Below are positions 36,252-46,581 of a stretch of DNA of 64,000 bases, piece by piece. Under the pieces are notes generated by a model. That model ran no database searches, was not told the DNA's origin, and worked only from the letters and a program-made list of their open reading frames with translations. Origin of the DNA: Methylotenera sp. (GTDB lineage: Bacteria; Pseudomonadota; Gammaproteobacteria; Burkholderiales; Methylophilaceae). The DNA is taken from the NCBI RefSeq assembly GCF_029945705.1, contig NZ_JAQSDC010000045.1:48583-112582 (forward strand). The letters run 5' to 3'. Every line of letters starts with the position of its first letter. The first letter of the stretch is position 1. Both the position numbers and the translations under genes were made by a program.

Positions 36252-37661
36252 ATGACCGTTCGTACTCGTTTTGCTCCTAGTCCCACTGGTTTTTTGCACA
36301 TTGGTGGTGCTCGTACCGCTTTATTTTCTTGGGCTTTTGCTAAAAAGCATGGCGGAGATTTTGTTCTACGTATTGAAGACACCGATGTGGCGCGTAGTAC
36401 GCCAGAAGCGGTGCAAGCCATACTAGATGGTATGCAGTGGTTAGGGCTGGATTATGACGAGGGTCCTTTTTACCAAATGCAACGTATGGATCGCTATAAA
36501 GAAGTGATTCAAACTATGCTGGATGCAGGTAGTGCCTATTATTGCTATTCTAGTCGTGAAGAGCTTGACGCCTTGCGCGAGCAGCAAATGGCGAATAAAC
36601 AAAAGCCACGATATGACGGAAAGTGGCGTCCAGAAGTTGGAAAGGTATTGCCTACACCGCCAGCAGGTGTGGCCCCTGCTATTCGCTTTAAAAACCCAGT
36701 AGATGGCGTAGTGGCTTGGGATGATATGGTGAAGGGTCGCATTGAAATTGCCAATACTGAACTTGATGATTTGATTATCGCCCGTGCTGACGGTACACCT
36801 ACTTACAATTTCTGTGTAGTGGTTGATGACAGCGACATGGGTATTACGCAAGTGATTCGTGGTGATGATCATGTCAACAATACGCCACGTCAAATCAATA
36901 TGCTCAAGGCGCTTGCTGAGTTGGATGAAAAAATCGTTGTGCCACAATATGCCCATTTGTCTATGATTTTAGGTAATGACGGGCAAAAGCTTTCTAAGCG
37001 CCACGGTGCTGTGAGTGTGATGCAATATGACGATGACGGTTATTTACCAGAAGCGGTGATTAATTACTTGGCACGATTGGGCTGGAGTCACGGTGACGAA
37101 GAGGTGTTCAGTAAACAGCAGTTTGCCGAGTGGTTCGATTTAGACCATATCACGCCATCTGCCGCGCAGTTTAATACTGAGAAATTGAATTGGCTGAATG
37201 CGCATTACATTAAGCAAGCGGATAACGCATATTTGGTTAAAGATATTACTAAGCGCTTGCATAAGCTTGGCGTTACGGTAAGTGAGCAACCAGTTTTATC
37301 TGCAGTGCTTGATTTGTATAAAGAGCGTGCGAACACTTTGAATGAGCTAGCCGCCAGCATCGCGTATTTTTATCAAAATCCTGTGATTGATGAAGTTGCC
37401 GCTGAAAAGCATTTAACGGCTGAAATAAAACCTATTTTGGCTGCCTTGGTGCAATCATTGAGTAGTATTGATTGGCAGGCGGAGGCTATTCATCATGAAA
37501 TTGAAGCCGCTGTTACCAGTAACGCACTGAAATTTCCTAAAGTGGCGATGCCTTTACGTGTGATGCTGACAGGTATTGCACAATCACCAAGTATTGATCA
37601 GGTGATGGCTCTGTTGGGTAAAGATGAAGTGTTAGCTAGACTTAATTCAGCGCTTAAGTAG
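36252..37661 (+). CDS. gltX: Glutamyl-tRNA synthetase
   Basis: Class I aminoacyl-tRNA synthetase (469 aa). The HIGH motif is [18 protein letters not shown] at the N-terminus and the KMSKS-type motif is [13 protein letters not shown] near residue 245. NWLNAHYIK follows at the start of the anticodon-binding part. It seems a standalone gene: the region before it (36030-36251) contains AT-rich promoter sequence, and a hairpin follows it at 37685. Confidence 0.97.
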   Translation: MTVRTRFAPSPTGFLHIGGARTALFSWAFAKKHGGDFVLRIEDTDVARSTPEAVQAILDGMQWLGLDYDEGPFYQMQRMDRYKEVIQTMLDAGSAYYCYSSREELDALREQQMANKQKPRYDGKWRPEVGKVLPTPPAGVAPAIRFKNPVDGVVAWDDMVKGRIEIANTELDDLIIARADGTPTYNFCVVVDDSDMGITQVIRGDDHVNNTPRQINMLKALAELDEKIVVPQYAHLSMILGNDGQKLSKRHGAVSVMQYDDDGYLPEAVINYLARLGWSHGDEEVFSKQQFAEWFDLDHITPSAAQFNTEKLNWLNAHYIKQADNAYLVKDITKRLHKLGVTVSEQPVLSAVLDLYKERANTLNELAASIAYFYQNPVIDEVAAEKHLTAEIKPILAALVQSLSSIDWQAEAIHHEIEAAVTSNALKFPKVAMPLRVMLTGIAQSPSIDQVMALLGKDEVLARLNSALK

Positions 37662-37684
37662 CGTTTAAATTTCATATGAATATA

Positions 37685-37716
37685 GGTGGTGGCTATTGAA
37701 ATTTTAGCCAGCCACC
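37685..37716 (+). terminator. Possible terminator or attenuating hairpin after gltX
   Basis: GGTGG-TGGCT pairs with AGCCA-GCCACC around a loop of about 10 AT-rich bases, with one bulged G. No T-run follows, so it is not a classical terminator. It lies between gltX and hfq. Confidence 0.4.
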
Positions 37717-37863
37717 TCATATTGAATAAGTGCTTTAGAATTTTCTGATATTTTGATAGAAAAATAGAACGAATTGCATTGTTCTAAATCTCAACAAGAG
37801 TAACATCAGTAATGTAGCTGGTGCTATGTAGTATTTATTTAACTCCAAGCAATAGGAGACATC

Positions 37864-38100
37864 ATGATTCAAAAAGGGCAAATGTTACAAGACCCATTTC
37901 TTAACGCCTTACGTAAAGAACACGTCGCTGTATCCATCTATCTCGTTAACGGCATCAAATTACAAGGTCAGGTTGATTCTTTTGATCAATACGTGATTTT
38001 GCTTAAAAATACTGTGACTCAAATGGTCTATAAACACGCTATTTCAACCATTGTGCCAGCGCGCATGGTCAATGTTAATTTGCCAGAAGATGAAGCTTAA
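37864..38100 (+). CDS. hfq: RNA chaperone Hfq
   Basis: Hexameric Sm-like protein that helps small RNAs pair with mRNAs. The Sm1 motif is [20 protein letters not shown] and the Sm2 motif [10 protein letters not shown]. The length of 78 is typical of betaproteobacteria, with only a short C-terminal tail (NLPEDEA). AGGAGA precedes the ATG. The hfq-hflX-hflK-hflC order is conserved. Confidence 0.98.
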   Translation: MIQKGQMLQDPFLNALRKEHVAVSIYLVNGIKLQGQVDSFDQYVILLKNTVTQMVYKHAISTIVPARMVNVNLPEDEA

Positions 38101-38130
38101 ACAGGACTGGTAAACTCACCGTTGAAAGAT

Positions 38131-39258
38131 ATGTTTGAAAGACCAAGTGGCGGCGATGCTGCCATTATGGTGAGTGTGGATTTCGGCGATAATGACTACG
38201 AAGAAAGCTTAAATGAACTTCGTCAACTCAGCATTAGCGCAGGTTTATCTATACGCGGCACCATTGAAGGTAAGCGTGTTACACCAGATGCCAAGCTTTT
38301 TATCGGTAGCGGTAAAGCCGATGAGTTGGCGCAGATGATGCAAGCCAGTGAGTCTAATATCGCAGTGTTCAATCATGATTTATCTCCCTCGCAACAGCGC
38401 AATTTAGAGCGCTTACTGAAAGCGCGTGTGGTGGATAGAACTGGTCTAATTCTCGATATATTCAGTCAGCGTGCGCAAAGCCACGAAGGTAAGTTGCAAG
38501 TTGAATTAGCGCAGCTAGAGCATTTGTCTACGCGTTTAGTCAGAGGTTGGACGCACTTAGAGCGTCAAAAAGGTGGTATTGGTGTGCGTGGTGGGCCGGG
38601 CGAAACGCAGTTGGAGCTCGATCGTCGTTTGCTGCGTGTACGTGTTAAGCAGTTGCGTGAAAAACTCATTAAACTCAAGGCGCAGCGCGGCATGCAGCGC
38701 AGGGCGCGTAAGCGTTCTAATGTAATGACTGTGTCGCTGGTGGGCTATACCAACGCGGGTAAATCTACCGTGTTTAATCGCCTAACCAAAGCGGATATTT
38801 ACGTAGCTGACCAATTATTCGCCACGCTTGATACCACCACACACAAAATTTATATTGCAGATGCTGGTTCTGTCGTACTTTCAGACACGGTTGGGTTTAT
38901 TAAGCATTTGCCTCACGCCTTGGTTGAGGCGTTTGGTGCAACCCTAGAAGAGGCTGCTCAAGCCGACTTGCTTCTGCATATCGTCGATACCGCTAGTACC
39001 AATCGCGATGAGCAGATTGCACAAGTCAATAAAGTGTTATTAGAAATCGGTGCAGCGAATGTGCCTCAGATTTTAGTACACAACCAGATAGATAGAGTCG
39101 GTCTGCCGCCCTCTATCAGCCGAGATGAATATGGTAGAATCACGACCATACACGTATCTGCTAGAACGGGCGAAGGAATGGATTTGTTAAGGCTGGCCAT
39201 GGCGGAACACAGCCAGCATTTGCAGAAACTAAGCACTGAAGAGAGCGCTTATGCCTAG
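38131..39258 (+). CDS. hflX: Ribosome-associated GTPase HflX
   Basis: GTPase that splits or rescues stalled ribosomes, especially after heat stress. The N-terminal HflX domain (IEGKRVTPDAKLFIGSGKAD), the glycine-rich linker GGIGVRGGPGETQLELDRR and the G domain (GYTNAGKSTVFNRL, DTVGFIKHLP, NQIDRV) are all present. I start at ATG 38131 because MFERPSGGD matches the usual HflX start; a TTG at 38122 would add three residues. About 375 aa, shorter than E. coli HflX at the C-terminus. Confidence 0.96.
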   Translation: MFERPSGGDAAIMVSVDFGDNDYEESLNELRQLSISAGLSIRGTIEGKRVTPDAKLFIGSGKADELAQMMQASESNIAVFNHDLSPSQQRNLERLLKARVVDRTGLILDIFSQRAQSHEGKLQVELAQLEHLSTRLVRGWTHLERQKGGIGVRGGPGETQLELDRRLLRVRVKQLREKLIKLKAQRGMQRRARKRSNVMTVSLVGYTNAGKSTVFNRLTKADIYVADQLFATLDTTTHKIYIADAGSVVLSDTVGFIKHLPHALVEAFGATLEEAAQADLLLHIVDTASTNRDEQIAQVNKVLLEIGAANVPQILVHNQIDRVGLPPSISRDEYGRITTIHVSARTGEGMDLLRLAMAEHSQHLQKLSTEESAYA

Positions 39259-39363
39259 TTTTCAGTTTTATGGCATGGAGTTGAATGCAACTTGAAATGC
39301 TTTGAATAGTCAGAGTTTTAGCTTTAAATATATTTATACGATTAAGTTTCTTTGGAGTTTTAA

Positions 39364-40536
39364 ATGATTAAATTTCCCGGATGGTGGCAACGTAATAATG
39401 AAGGCCCACCAGATTTGGATCAAGTGATGCGTGATTTAAGCCGCAAGATTAATAATATGTTTGGCAAAGGTAGTGGTAATCAACCTAGTAGTTCGAATGG
39501 TGGAAACGTAAGCCTTCCTATTCTTCCAATTCTTGCTGTCATATTATTAATATGGTTAGCTACGGGTTTCTATATGGTGGATTCTGGCTCTAAAGGTGTC
39601 GTTCAACGTTTTGGTAAAATGACCGATGACACTACGGAACCTGGCCCGCGCTGGCATTTACCATACCCCATGGAAAAAGTGACTGTAGTAAATATGGAGC
39701 AGGTGCGCCGTTTAGAAGTGGGTTACAGAACGATGGGTGAAGGCGGTGGCGGAAAAACAAAACAGCCGCGTGAAGCTTTAATGCTGACAGAAGATGAAAA
39801 CATTATTGATTTGCAATTCGCCGTGCAATATAACCTGAATAATGCCAAATACTATTTGTTCAACAATCGTGCAACGGATGATGCTGTGATGTCAGCTGCA
39901 GAGTCAGCAATTCGTGAAGTGGTTGGTAAAAATAAATTGGATGATTTATTGCAAAAAGGTTTGGCTGATACTTCTCAACGTATGCAGACGATATTAGATA
40001 GCTACAAAACAGGCGTGCATATTATCAGCGTCTCTTTACAGAGTGCACAACCACCTGAGCAGGTTCAAGAGGCATTTGAAGATGTAAACCGCGCTAATCA
40101 AGATAATCAGCGACAAGTGAATGAAGGTCAAGCATATGCAAATGACGTGATACCTAAATCACGTGGTAAAGCATCAAGACTACTAGCTGAAGCCGCAGGT
40201 TATAAACTTAAAATTGAAAGCGAAGCGCGTGGTAATGCAAGTCGCTTTGAGCAAATTTTAGCGCAATACAATAATGCACCAGATGTGACGCGTCAACGCT
40301 TGTATTTAGATGCGCAGGAGCAGATTTTATCAAGCGTTAGCAAAGTAGTGGTTGATCAAAAAGCTGGCAGCATGTTGTACTTACCCTTGGATAAATTAAT
40401 GGGTTCTAATACTGCAGCTGCACCTCAACAATCTCAATCGCTACAGTCACTCAATACGCCGGCTGCGCCAGCGGTAGACCCGACAGTAGATCGCTCGCGT
40501 GATGCTTTCCGCAGTCGTGATAGAGAAAGTAGATAG
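39364..40536 (+). CDS. hflK: FtsH-protease modulator HflK
   Basis: SPFH-domain membrane protein that with HflC forms a cage around FtsH. The 390 residues begin with the diagnostic KFPGWWQRNNEGPPDLD, followed by a Gly/Ser-rich stretch, one span (LPILPILAVILLIWLATGFY) and the SPFH domain with YPMEKVTVVN and VQYNLNNAKYYLF. A Gln/Pro/Asp-rich tail ends it. hflC starts 6 bp later. Confidence 0.96.
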   Translation: MIKFPGWWQRNNEGPPDLDQVMRDLSRKINNMFGKGSGNQPSSSNGGNVSLPILPILAVILLIWLATGFYMVDSGSKGVVQRFGKMTDDTTEPGPRWHLPYPMEKVTVVNMEQVRRLEVGYRTMGEGGGGKTKQPREALMLTEDENIIDLQFAVQYNLNNAKYYLFNNRATDDAVMSAAESAIREVVGKNKLDDLLQKGLADTSQRMQTILDSYKTGVHIISVSLQSAQPPEQVQEAFEDVNRANQDNQRQVNEGQAYANDVIPKSRGKASRLLAEAAGYKLKIESEARGNASRFEQILAQYNNAPDVTRQRLYLDAQEQILSSVSKVVVDQKAGSMLYLPLDKLMGSNTAAAPQQSQSLQSLNTPAAPAVDPTVDRSRDAFRSRDRESR

Positions 40537-40542
40537 GCGAAA

Positions 40543-41418
40543 ATGATGAAAAATATAACAAGTGTTCTAATTTTAGTTTTAGTTGGTATTATCATTTTGT
40601 TCAACTCAGCTTTCATGGTTGATCAAACTGAATTTGTAGTTGTTAAGCGCCTGGGCGAAATTGTTGCCGTAAAAAAATCGCCAGGTCTTTATTTTAAGAT
40701 GCCATTTATCGATGATTTAAAGACATTTGATAACCGCATTGTGACCTTGGATTGGGAAGAGCCAGCAAGATTTGTAACGAGTGAAAACAAATATATGCTT
40801 GTGGACTCATTTGTCAAATGGCGCATTATTGACCCTGCAAAATACTACGTTTCAATTAAAGAAGGCGGTGAGTCAGCCGCTGAAAATCGTCTTTCTAACG
40901 TTGTTAATGCTGGGTTACGAGCTGAATTTGGTAAGCGTACTGTGCATGATGTGATTGCAGGTGAGCGCAGTGCAGTGATGGATAGTTTACGTAAAAGTGC
41001 CGACTTAGAAGCCCGTCAAATGGGTATCGAAGTAGTTGATGTGCGCCTAAAACGTGTGGACTACTCTGAAGATATTAGTAAGTCAGTATTTGATCGAATG
41101 ATTGCAGAACGTAAGCGTATTGCCAATCAGTTGCGCTCAGAGGGTTCTGCCGCGTCTGAGAAAATTCGTGCCGATGCTGACAAACAGAGCGAAGTGATTA
41201 TTGCGGAAGCGTATCGCGATGCCCAAAAAACTAAGGGTGAAGGTGATGCTTTAGCTGCTTCAATTTATAATCAAGCTTATAGTAAAAATCCTGAGTTCTA
41301 TGCGTTTTACCGCAGCACAGAGGCGTATAAAAATAGCTTTAAATCTAAGAGCGACGTGATGGTGTTAGATCCAGGATCTGATTTCTTCAAATACATGCGT
41401 AGCCCTGCTAAGAAATAA
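40543..41418 (+). CDS. hflC: FtsH-protease modulator HflC
   Basis: Partner of HflK, 291 aa. An N-terminal span (ITSVLILVLVGIIILFNSAF) is followed by the SPFH domain (FVVVKRLGEIVAVKKSPGLY, then YMLVDSFVKWRIIDPAKYY). It ends with a coiled-coil (ASEKIRADADKQSEVIIAEA) and the conserved FYRSTEAYKNSF. It is 6 bp after hflK and 10 bp before the DUF2065 gene. Confidence 0.96.
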   Translation: MMKNITSVLILVLVGIIILFNSAFMVDQTEFVVVKRLGEIVAVKKSPGLYFKMPFIDDLKTFDNRIVTLDWEEPARFVTSENKYMLVDSFVKWRIIDPAKYYVSIKEGGESAAENRLSNVVNAGLRAEFGKRTVHDVIAGERSAVMDSLRKSADLEARQMGIEVVDVRLKRVDYSEDISKSVFDRMIAERKRIANQLRSEGSAASEKIRADADKQSEVIIAEAYRDAQKTKGEGDALAASIYNQAYSKNPEFYAFYRSTEAYKNSFKSKSDVMVLDPGSDFFKYMRSPAKK

Positions 41419-41428
41419 AGATTTCTTA

Positions 41429-41614
41429 ATGGGAAACGCGCTATTAATGGCACTAGGCTTAATGTTGATATTAGAAGGCCTATTGCCATTATTGCTGCCA
41501 CAAGCTTGGCGCGATACTTTTAAACGCATGATAGAACTCAAAGATGGTCAGTTACGTTTTATTGGGTTAATGTCGGTGATTGGCGGATTAGTGTTATTTT
41601 TGTTAAGTAAATAA
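41429..41614 (+). CDS. DUF2065 small membrane protein
   Basis: A 61-residue two-span protein. The segments NALLMALGLMLILEGLLPLL and QLRFIGLMSVIGGLVLFLL flank the loop PQAWRDTFKRMIELKDG, the family hallmark. It is nearly always found directly after hflC in beta- and gammaproteobacteria, as here (10-bp gap). Function unknown; a role with HflKC is only implied by position. Confidence 0.9.
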   Translation: MGNALLMALGLMLILEGLLPLLLPQAWRDTFKRMIELKDGQLRFIGLMSVIGGLVLFLLSK

Positions 41615-41693
41615 TGGCTGACTTAGTCATTTAGTATCAACCCCATATGTAAAAACCGTTGTAAAGACCGTAATAAAAAAGTGATGATAAAAA

Positions 41694-42857
41694 ATGCGTA
41701 ATTGGTTACTCCCAGAATATATTGAAGATGTTTTACCTGCCGAAGCCGCTCGAATAGAGATATTGCGTCGTACTTTGTTAGATTTGTTCAAAGTACATGG
41801 CTATCAATATGTGATTCCACCAATGTTGGAATATATGGAGTCATTGATTACAGGCGTAGGTCACGATTTAGATTTAGCTACTTTTAAAGTGGTGGATCAG
41901 CTGACAGGCCGTTTGATGGGCGTGCGTGCTGATATGACTCCGCAGGCTGCGCGTATCGATGCGCACTTGTTGAATCATCAAGGTATTACCCGTTTATGTT
42001 ACGCAGGCAGTGTACTAAGGACTAAGCCAGATGGCCTTGCGCAGACGCGCGAGCCGCTACAGTTGGGTGCCGAGCTATATGGACATGCAGGCGTTGCTAG
42101 CGATATTGAAATTCAACGCTTACTTATCAAAGCCCTACAAGCCATAGGCATTGACCAATTGCACATAGATTTTAGTCATGTGAATATATTCGGTAGTTTG
42201 ATTGAAGCTAGTCAAGTGGCGCCGCAGTTAGAGCAAGCGTTGTATGCTGCTTTGCAAAGTAAAGATCAATCTAGCGTTGCCGCACTTTCACAGCATTTAG
42301 ATAAAACCACTCGCGAGGCTTTGTTGCATTTAACTGAGTTAAATGGTGATAAATCTATTCTGACCAAAGCAGAAAAAGTGTTACCTAATACGCCTGCTAT
42401 TAAAGAGGCTTTGACCAGTTTAATTCAAGTGAGTACCGCGCTAGAAAATTTAAATGTAACTGTCAGCTTTGATTTAAGTGAGTTACGTGGCTATCACTAT
42501 CACAGCGGTATCGTATTTGCTGCATATGCACAAGGCTACAAAGGCCCATTGGCACTTGGTGGACGTTATGATGAAGTTGGTCAAGCCTTTGGCCGCGCGC
42601 GCCCTGCGACTGGGTTTAGCTTGGACTTGCGCGGCGTAGTGACCGCCTTGCAACCAGCTAAGCCAAATATGGCCATATTTGCACCAGCTAATGATGATGC
42701 AACTTTATCTGTTAAAATTGACAGCTTGAGAGCTGATGGGCAGATTATCATTCAAGAGCTGTCTGGATTTGAGTCAAATCTTGATGAGCTGAATTGCGAT
42801 AGAAAACTTGTGCATTACAGCTCTGGCTGGCACGTGGTGGCTATCGATAAAGTCTAG
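41694..42857 (+). CDS. hisZ: ATP phosphoribosyltransferase regulatory subunit HisZ
   Basis: HisRS-like protein that activates the short form of HisG in the first step of histidine synthesis. It resembles a class II synthetase core (WLLPEYIEDVLPAEAARIE, MLEYMESLITG, RADMTPQAARIDAHL, LGGRYDEVGQAFGRARPATG) but lacks the histidyl-tRNA synthetase-specific motifs and anticodon domain. At 387 aa the size is normal. It lies between hflC-DUF2065 and purA, the standard betaproteobacterial order. It implies that a short-form hisG exists elsewhere. Confidence 0.95.
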   Translation: MRNWLLPEYIEDVLPAEAARIEILRRTLLDLFKVHGYQYVIPPMLEYMESLITGVGHDLDLATFKVVDQLTGRLMGVRADMTPQAARIDAHLLNHQGITRLCYAGSVLRTKPDGLAQTREPLQLGAELYGHAGVASDIEIQRLLIKALQAIGIDQLHIDFSHVNIFGSLIEASQVAPQLEQALYAALQSKDQSSVAALSQHLDKTTREALLHLTELNGDKSILTKAEKVLPNTPAIKEALTSLIQVSTALENLNVTVSFDLSELRGYHYHSGIVFAAYAQGYKGPLALGGRYDEVGQAFGRARPATGFSLDLRGVVTALQPAKPNMAIFAPANDDATLSVKIDSLRADGQIIIQELSGFESNLDELNCDRKLVHYSSGWHVVAIDKV

Positions 42858-42937
42858 ATTAAGCAGATAGATAGACAAGCAGCTTTTAATCAAATATTAA
42901 ATTAAATATTCAAAACTAAAATTATAAAGTAAACGTT

Positions 42938-44287
42938 ATGGCAAACAATGTAGCAACAAATCTCGCAGCAAAAAATGTCGTTGTTATCGGCACGCAATGG
43001 GGTGATGAAGGTAAAGGCAAAATAGTTGATTGGTTAACTGACCATGCGCAAGGTGTGGTGCGCTTTCAAGGCGGCCACAATGCGGGACATACATTGGTGG
43101 TAGGTCAGGGCGATGCTCAACGCATTTACAAACTTAATCTTGTGCCTTCAGGCATCGTTCGTTCTGGAATTAATTGCTATATCGGTAATGGTGTTGTACT
43201 AGATGCAGGACACTTGTTAGGTGAAATTACCGCACTTGAAAAGGACGGTTTAGAAGTTAAAAGCCGCTTAAAAGTCAGCTCTGGCTGCCCATTGATTTTA
43301 AATCATCATGTAGCCGTTGACGTTGCACGTGAAGCTAAACGTAGCGCAGATAAAAAAATTGGTACGACAGGCAAAGGTATAGGCCCAACTTACGAAGATA
43401 AGGTAGCACGCCGTGCTTTACGTGTTTATGACTTATTCTACCCAGAACGTTTTTCAGAAAAACTAAAAGAAGTGATGGATTATCATAACTTCGTACTGAC
43501 TAATTATTTAGGCGCAAAAGCGGTTGATTTTAATCAACAATTTGATGCAAGTATGCAACATGCGATTGCTTTAAAACCAATGATTAGTGACATTTCTGCT
43601 GATTTATATGCAGCCAATGCACGTGGTGACAATCTATTATTTGAAGGTGCTCAAGGTACCTTGCTTGATATTGACCACGGCACTTACCCGTATGTGACTT
43701 CAAGCAACTGTATCGCAGGTCAAGCTTCAGCAGGCACAGGTGTTGGTGCCAATATGTTGCATTACGTTTTAGGTATCACCAAAGCTTACACAACGCGTGT
43801 GGGTGGCGGTCCTTTCCCAAGTGAGTTAGATATCGATACTGCAGGCGCACCTGGCACGCAAATGTCAGTCAAAGGCCAAGAAATTGGTACTGTGACTAAG
43901 CGTAAACGTCGCTGCGGTTGGTTTGATGCTGCGGCGCTACGTCGTTCAGCCATGATTAACGGCCTGACAGGCTTGTGTATCACTAAGCTAGATGTATTAG
44001 ACGGCATTAAAGAGCTTAATATTTGTACGGGTTACGAGTTAGATGGTAAAAAAATTGATTTACTGCCAATCGGTGCAGATGATGTTGCTGGATGCAAACC
44101 GATTTATGAAACTGTACCAGGTTGGTCAGAGAATACTTTTGGCGTAAAGACTTGGGATGGTTTGCCGAAGAATGCACAAAACTATTTAAAACGTCTAGAA
44201 GCACTATGTGGCGTTCCAGTTGCGATTGTTTCTACAGGCCCTGAGCGTGATGAAACGATTGTGATTGAGCATCCTTTTTCTAAGTAA
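42938..44287 (+). CDS. purA: Adenylosuccinate synthetase
   Basis: Joins IMP and aspartate using GTP in AMP synthesis. The GTP-binding loop [16 protein letters not shown] is at residues about 18-33, with [13 protein letters not shown], the catalytic [13 protein letters not shown] and [12 protein letters not shown] further on. The length of 449 is normal with a short N-terminal extension ([13 protein letters not shown]). It is preceded by hisZ at an 80-bp gap, and a small ORF follows at 29 bp. Confidence 0.97.
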   Translation: MANNVATNLAAKNVVVIGTQWGDEGKGKIVDWLTDHAQGVVRFQGGHNAGHTLVVGQGDAQRIYKLNLVPSGIVRSGINCYIGNGVVLDAGHLLGEITALEKDGLEVKSRLKVSSGCPLILNHHVAVDVAREAKRSADKKIGTTGKGIGPTYEDKVARRALRVYDLFYPERFSEKLKEVMDYHNFVLTNYLGAKAVDFNQQFDASMQHAIALKPMISDISADLYAANARGDNLLFEGAQGTLLDIDHGTYPYVTSSNCIAGQASAGTGVGANMLHYVLGITKAYTTRVGGGPFPSELDIDTAGAPGTQMSVKGQEIGTVTKRKRRCGWFDAAALRRSAMINGLTGLCITKLDVLDGIKELNICTGYELDGKKIDLLPIGADDVAGCKPIYETVPGWSENTFGVKTWDGLPKNAQNYLKRLEALCGVPVAIVSTGPERDETIVIEHPFSK

Positions 44288-44316
44288 CTTTTTTGTGAAA
44301 TGGTGGAGTAGTGTAA

Positions 44317-44541
44317 ATGGAAGTTATTGGTATATTAATATTACTGGCTTTAATATACATTGCATTAGCTTTAATGAATATTCATCGCACATTAGAAGAG
44401 TTTGTTAATAAAAATCAGTTTAACCACAACAGACTTTTTGAGGGAAATGTTAATTCGTCAGTTGGGTTAGGAAACATAATGGATGATATAAGAAAGAAGA
44501 TAAATCCAAAGCCATGGGAAAAATTCAACGAACCAGAGTAA
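44317..44541 (+). CDS. Small single-span membrane protein, hypothetical
   Basis: A 74-residue frame with a strong N-terminal hydrophobic segment (IGILILLALIYIALALMNI) and a polar tail (ITPKPW-like end, INPKPWEKFNEPE). GGAG lies about 10 bases before the ATG, a good ribosome binding site, which supports a real gene. I do not recognise the family. It sits between purA and the cofactor cluster on the same strand. Confidence 0.5.
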   Translation: MEVIGILILLALIYIALALMNIHRTLEEFVNKNQFNHNRLFEGNVNSSVGLGNIMDDIRKKINPKPWEKFNEPE

Positions 44542-44588
44542 CGGACAGCTTCAGGCTTGTCTGTCTTACAAACTAATAAAATCGCACC

Positions 44589-45140
44589 ATGAATCAAATA
44601 CAACAAAAACGTCTTGCATGGGCTATTACAGGCTCAGGGCATTATTTGCGCGAATCTTTAGCTGCGCTTACTACGCTAGAAAATGTTGATATTTTTCTAA
44701 GTAAAGCTGCTTCTGAAATCATTAAGCAATATGGCTTTCAGGCGCAATTAGATGCCACTGGACACAGAGTGTATCAAGATAAAACGGCAAGCAGTGTGCC
44801 GGTTGAGTTATTTTACGAAGGCAAATATCACACCTTGGTGATTGCCCCTGCTACATCCAATACCATTGCTAAAATGGCCTACGGTTTTTCAGATTCTTTA
44901 GTCACTAATTTATTTGCACAGGCTGGTAAAACGCGTGTTGCTAGTATTATATTTGCTTGTGATACTGCGCCAGAGCTTGAGTCGGAAGCGCCGCGTGACA
45001 ATGTTGTTAAAGTTTATCCGCGTAAAATTGATTTAGAAAACGTGGCAAAATTGGCTGATTTTGAGGCAACACAAGTGGTGGCAGATATTGCTGCGCTTAC
45101 ACATGCAATTCATGTGCGCTTAAATGAAATCCGCAACTAA
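44589..45140 (+). CDS. Flavoprotein of the dihydromethanopterin reductase (acceptor)/archaeoflavoprotein type
   Basis: A 183-residue flavoprotein-fold protein (HFCD family). It shows the start WAITGSGHYLRESLAAL and the FMN-loop APATSNTIAKMAYGFSDSLV near residue 88. In methylotrophs such genes cluster with tetrahydromethanopterin biosynthesis genes and the archaeal relative reduces dihydromethanopterin; the role here is inferred from family and context. Its 3' end overlaps the next gene by 17 bp. Confidence 0.82.
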   Translation: MNQIQQKRLAWAITGSGHYLRESLAALTTLENVDIFLSKAASEIIKQYGFQAQLDATGHRVYQDKTASSVPVELFYEGKYHTLVIAPATSNTIAKMAYGFSDSLVTNLFAQAGKTRVASIIFACDTAPELESEAPRDNVVKVYPRKIDLENVAKLADFEATQVVADIAALTHAIHVRLNEIRN

Positions 45141-46581
45141 AGACAAAAAGCCCGCAGAAAATTTACTGTTTTTAACAGGTAAATTGGCTGAAAAAAGCCT
45201 GCATAAAATATTAGCTGAAGTCCAAAGTAATCCTAAAACTCCCCCATTCAAATATCGCATTCAGCAAATTGGCGTTTCTGTTGCCGCGCTGATGACGCCT
45301 GAATTAATAGCTCGCAGACTGAAAGAAACAGGGGATGCTGATAAGGTGATTTTACCTGGCTTATGCTTAGGTGATATTAGCCAGTTGGAGGCGCAGTATG
45401 GCGTACCTGTTGAACGTGGCCCTAATGATTTAAAAGATTTGCCGCAGTATTTTGGTCATGCAGGTGTTACGCCTGATTTAAGCCAATACGACGTTCAGAT
45501 TTTTGCGGAAATAGTTGATGCGCCTTTTTTAAGTGTAGAGGACATCATTAAGAAGGCCCAGCAGTATAAGTCGCAAGGGGCCAATGTAATTGATCTAGGT
45601 TGTTTGCCTGCGGTGCCATTCTTGCACTTAACCGATACAGTCAAAGCGCTTAAAGCATTAAATTTTAAAGTTAGTGTTGACTCGCTGAATACGGATGATT
45701 TACTTACCGCAGGGCATGCGGGCGCTGATTTCTTACTAAGTCTTACAGAAAATACATTGTGGGTTGCTAAGGAAGTAGCCTCTACGCCCATTCTAATTCC
45801 AGCTAAACCGCATAGTTTGCCTTCTTTGTACCGAGCGATTGAGGCCTGTTTGAAAGCGGGTAAGCCATTTATCGCCGATGCGATTTTAGATCCGATTCAC
45901 TTTGGCTTAACCAATTCAATCGTACGCTACCAAAAGTTACGTAAAAAATATCCTGATATTCAAATGATGATGGGGATTGGCAATCTGACAGAACTTACAG
46001 ACGCTGATACAACAGGCATTAGCGCGCTGTTATTTGGCATTATTAGTGAGTTGAACATTAATGCAGTATTGGCCACCTCTGTAAGTGCGCATGCAGTTAA
46101 TGCTGTTGCAGAAGCTGATATTGCCAGGCGTATGATGCATGCAGCAAAAAATGATGATAGGCTGCCGCGTGGCTACAGTAATGGCTTACTTGGTTTACAT
46201 GATAGACGTCCATTTACCTACAGTGCTGATGAGGTAAAAGAAATAGCGGGTATGATTAAAGACCCAAGTTTTCGTATACAAGTCACTCAAAACGGCGTGC
46301 ATATTTATAATCGGGACGGTATACATGAAAGCACCGATCCCTTCGCGTTGTATCCGCATCTAAAAGTGGATAATGATGCATCGCATGCGTTTTATTTAGG
46401 TGTAGAGTTGGCACGAGCGCAAATTGCATGGCAACTAAAGAAGCGTTATGTGCAGGATCAAGAGCTTGAATGGGGCGTGAATACTAAGCCGCAAGAACAA
46501 ACGAATAAAACAGCGCATCGCGAAGCTTCAATTAAAGAACGAAAAGAAGCTAGTAAGAAGGCTAATCAAGATGATATTTGA
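45124..46581 (+). CDS. Dihydropteroate synthase-related protein (methanopterin-type cofactor biosynthesis)
   Basis: A 485-residue member of the DHPS-related family found with C1-cofactor genes in methanogens and methylotrophs. A TIM-barrel domain is at about 130-350, with a pterin-synthase-like sequence: KSQGANVIDLGCLPA, VSVDSLNTDDLLTAG, GKPFIADAILDPIHFG. The N-terminal 130 residues form the extra domain (LFLTGKLAEKSLHKILAE, LPGLCLGDI). The C-terminal 30 residues are Lys/Glu-rich. It overlaps both neighbours. It probably condenses the pterin and arylamine parts of H4MPT or acts nearby; family-level inference. Confidence 0.85.
   Translation: MKSATKDKKPAENLLFLTGKLAEKSLHKILAEVQSNPKTPPFKYRIQQIGVSVAALMTPELIARRLKETGDADKVILPGLCLGDISQLEAQYGVPVERGPNDLKDLPQYFGHAGVTPDLSQYDVQIFAEIVDAPFLSVEDIIKKAQQYKSQGANVIDLGCLPAVPFLHLTDTVKALKALNFKVSVDSLNTDDLLTAGHAGADFLLSLTENTLWVAKEVASTPILIPAKPHSLPSLYRAIEACLKAGKPFIADAILDPIHFGLTNSIVRYQKLRKKYPDIQMMMGIGNLTELTDADTTGISALLFGIISELNINAVLATSVSAHAVNAVAEADIARRMMHAAKNDDRLPRGYSNGLLGLHDRRPFTYSADEVKEIAGMIKDPSFRIQVTQNGVHIYNRDGIHESTDPFALYPHLKVDNDASHAFYLGVELARAQIAWQLKKRYVQDQELEWGVNTKPQEQTNKTAHREASIKERKEASKKANQDDI

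Noticed and set aside
36441..36956. 171-aa frame antisense to gltX
   Set aside because: No domain or start signal; gltX motifs on the sense strand explain the sequence.
41694..42857. HisZ considered as a second histidyl-tRNA synthetase
   Set aside because: It lacks the LVRGLDYYNRTVFE-type histidine motif and the anticodon domain, and has the size and gene context of HisZ.
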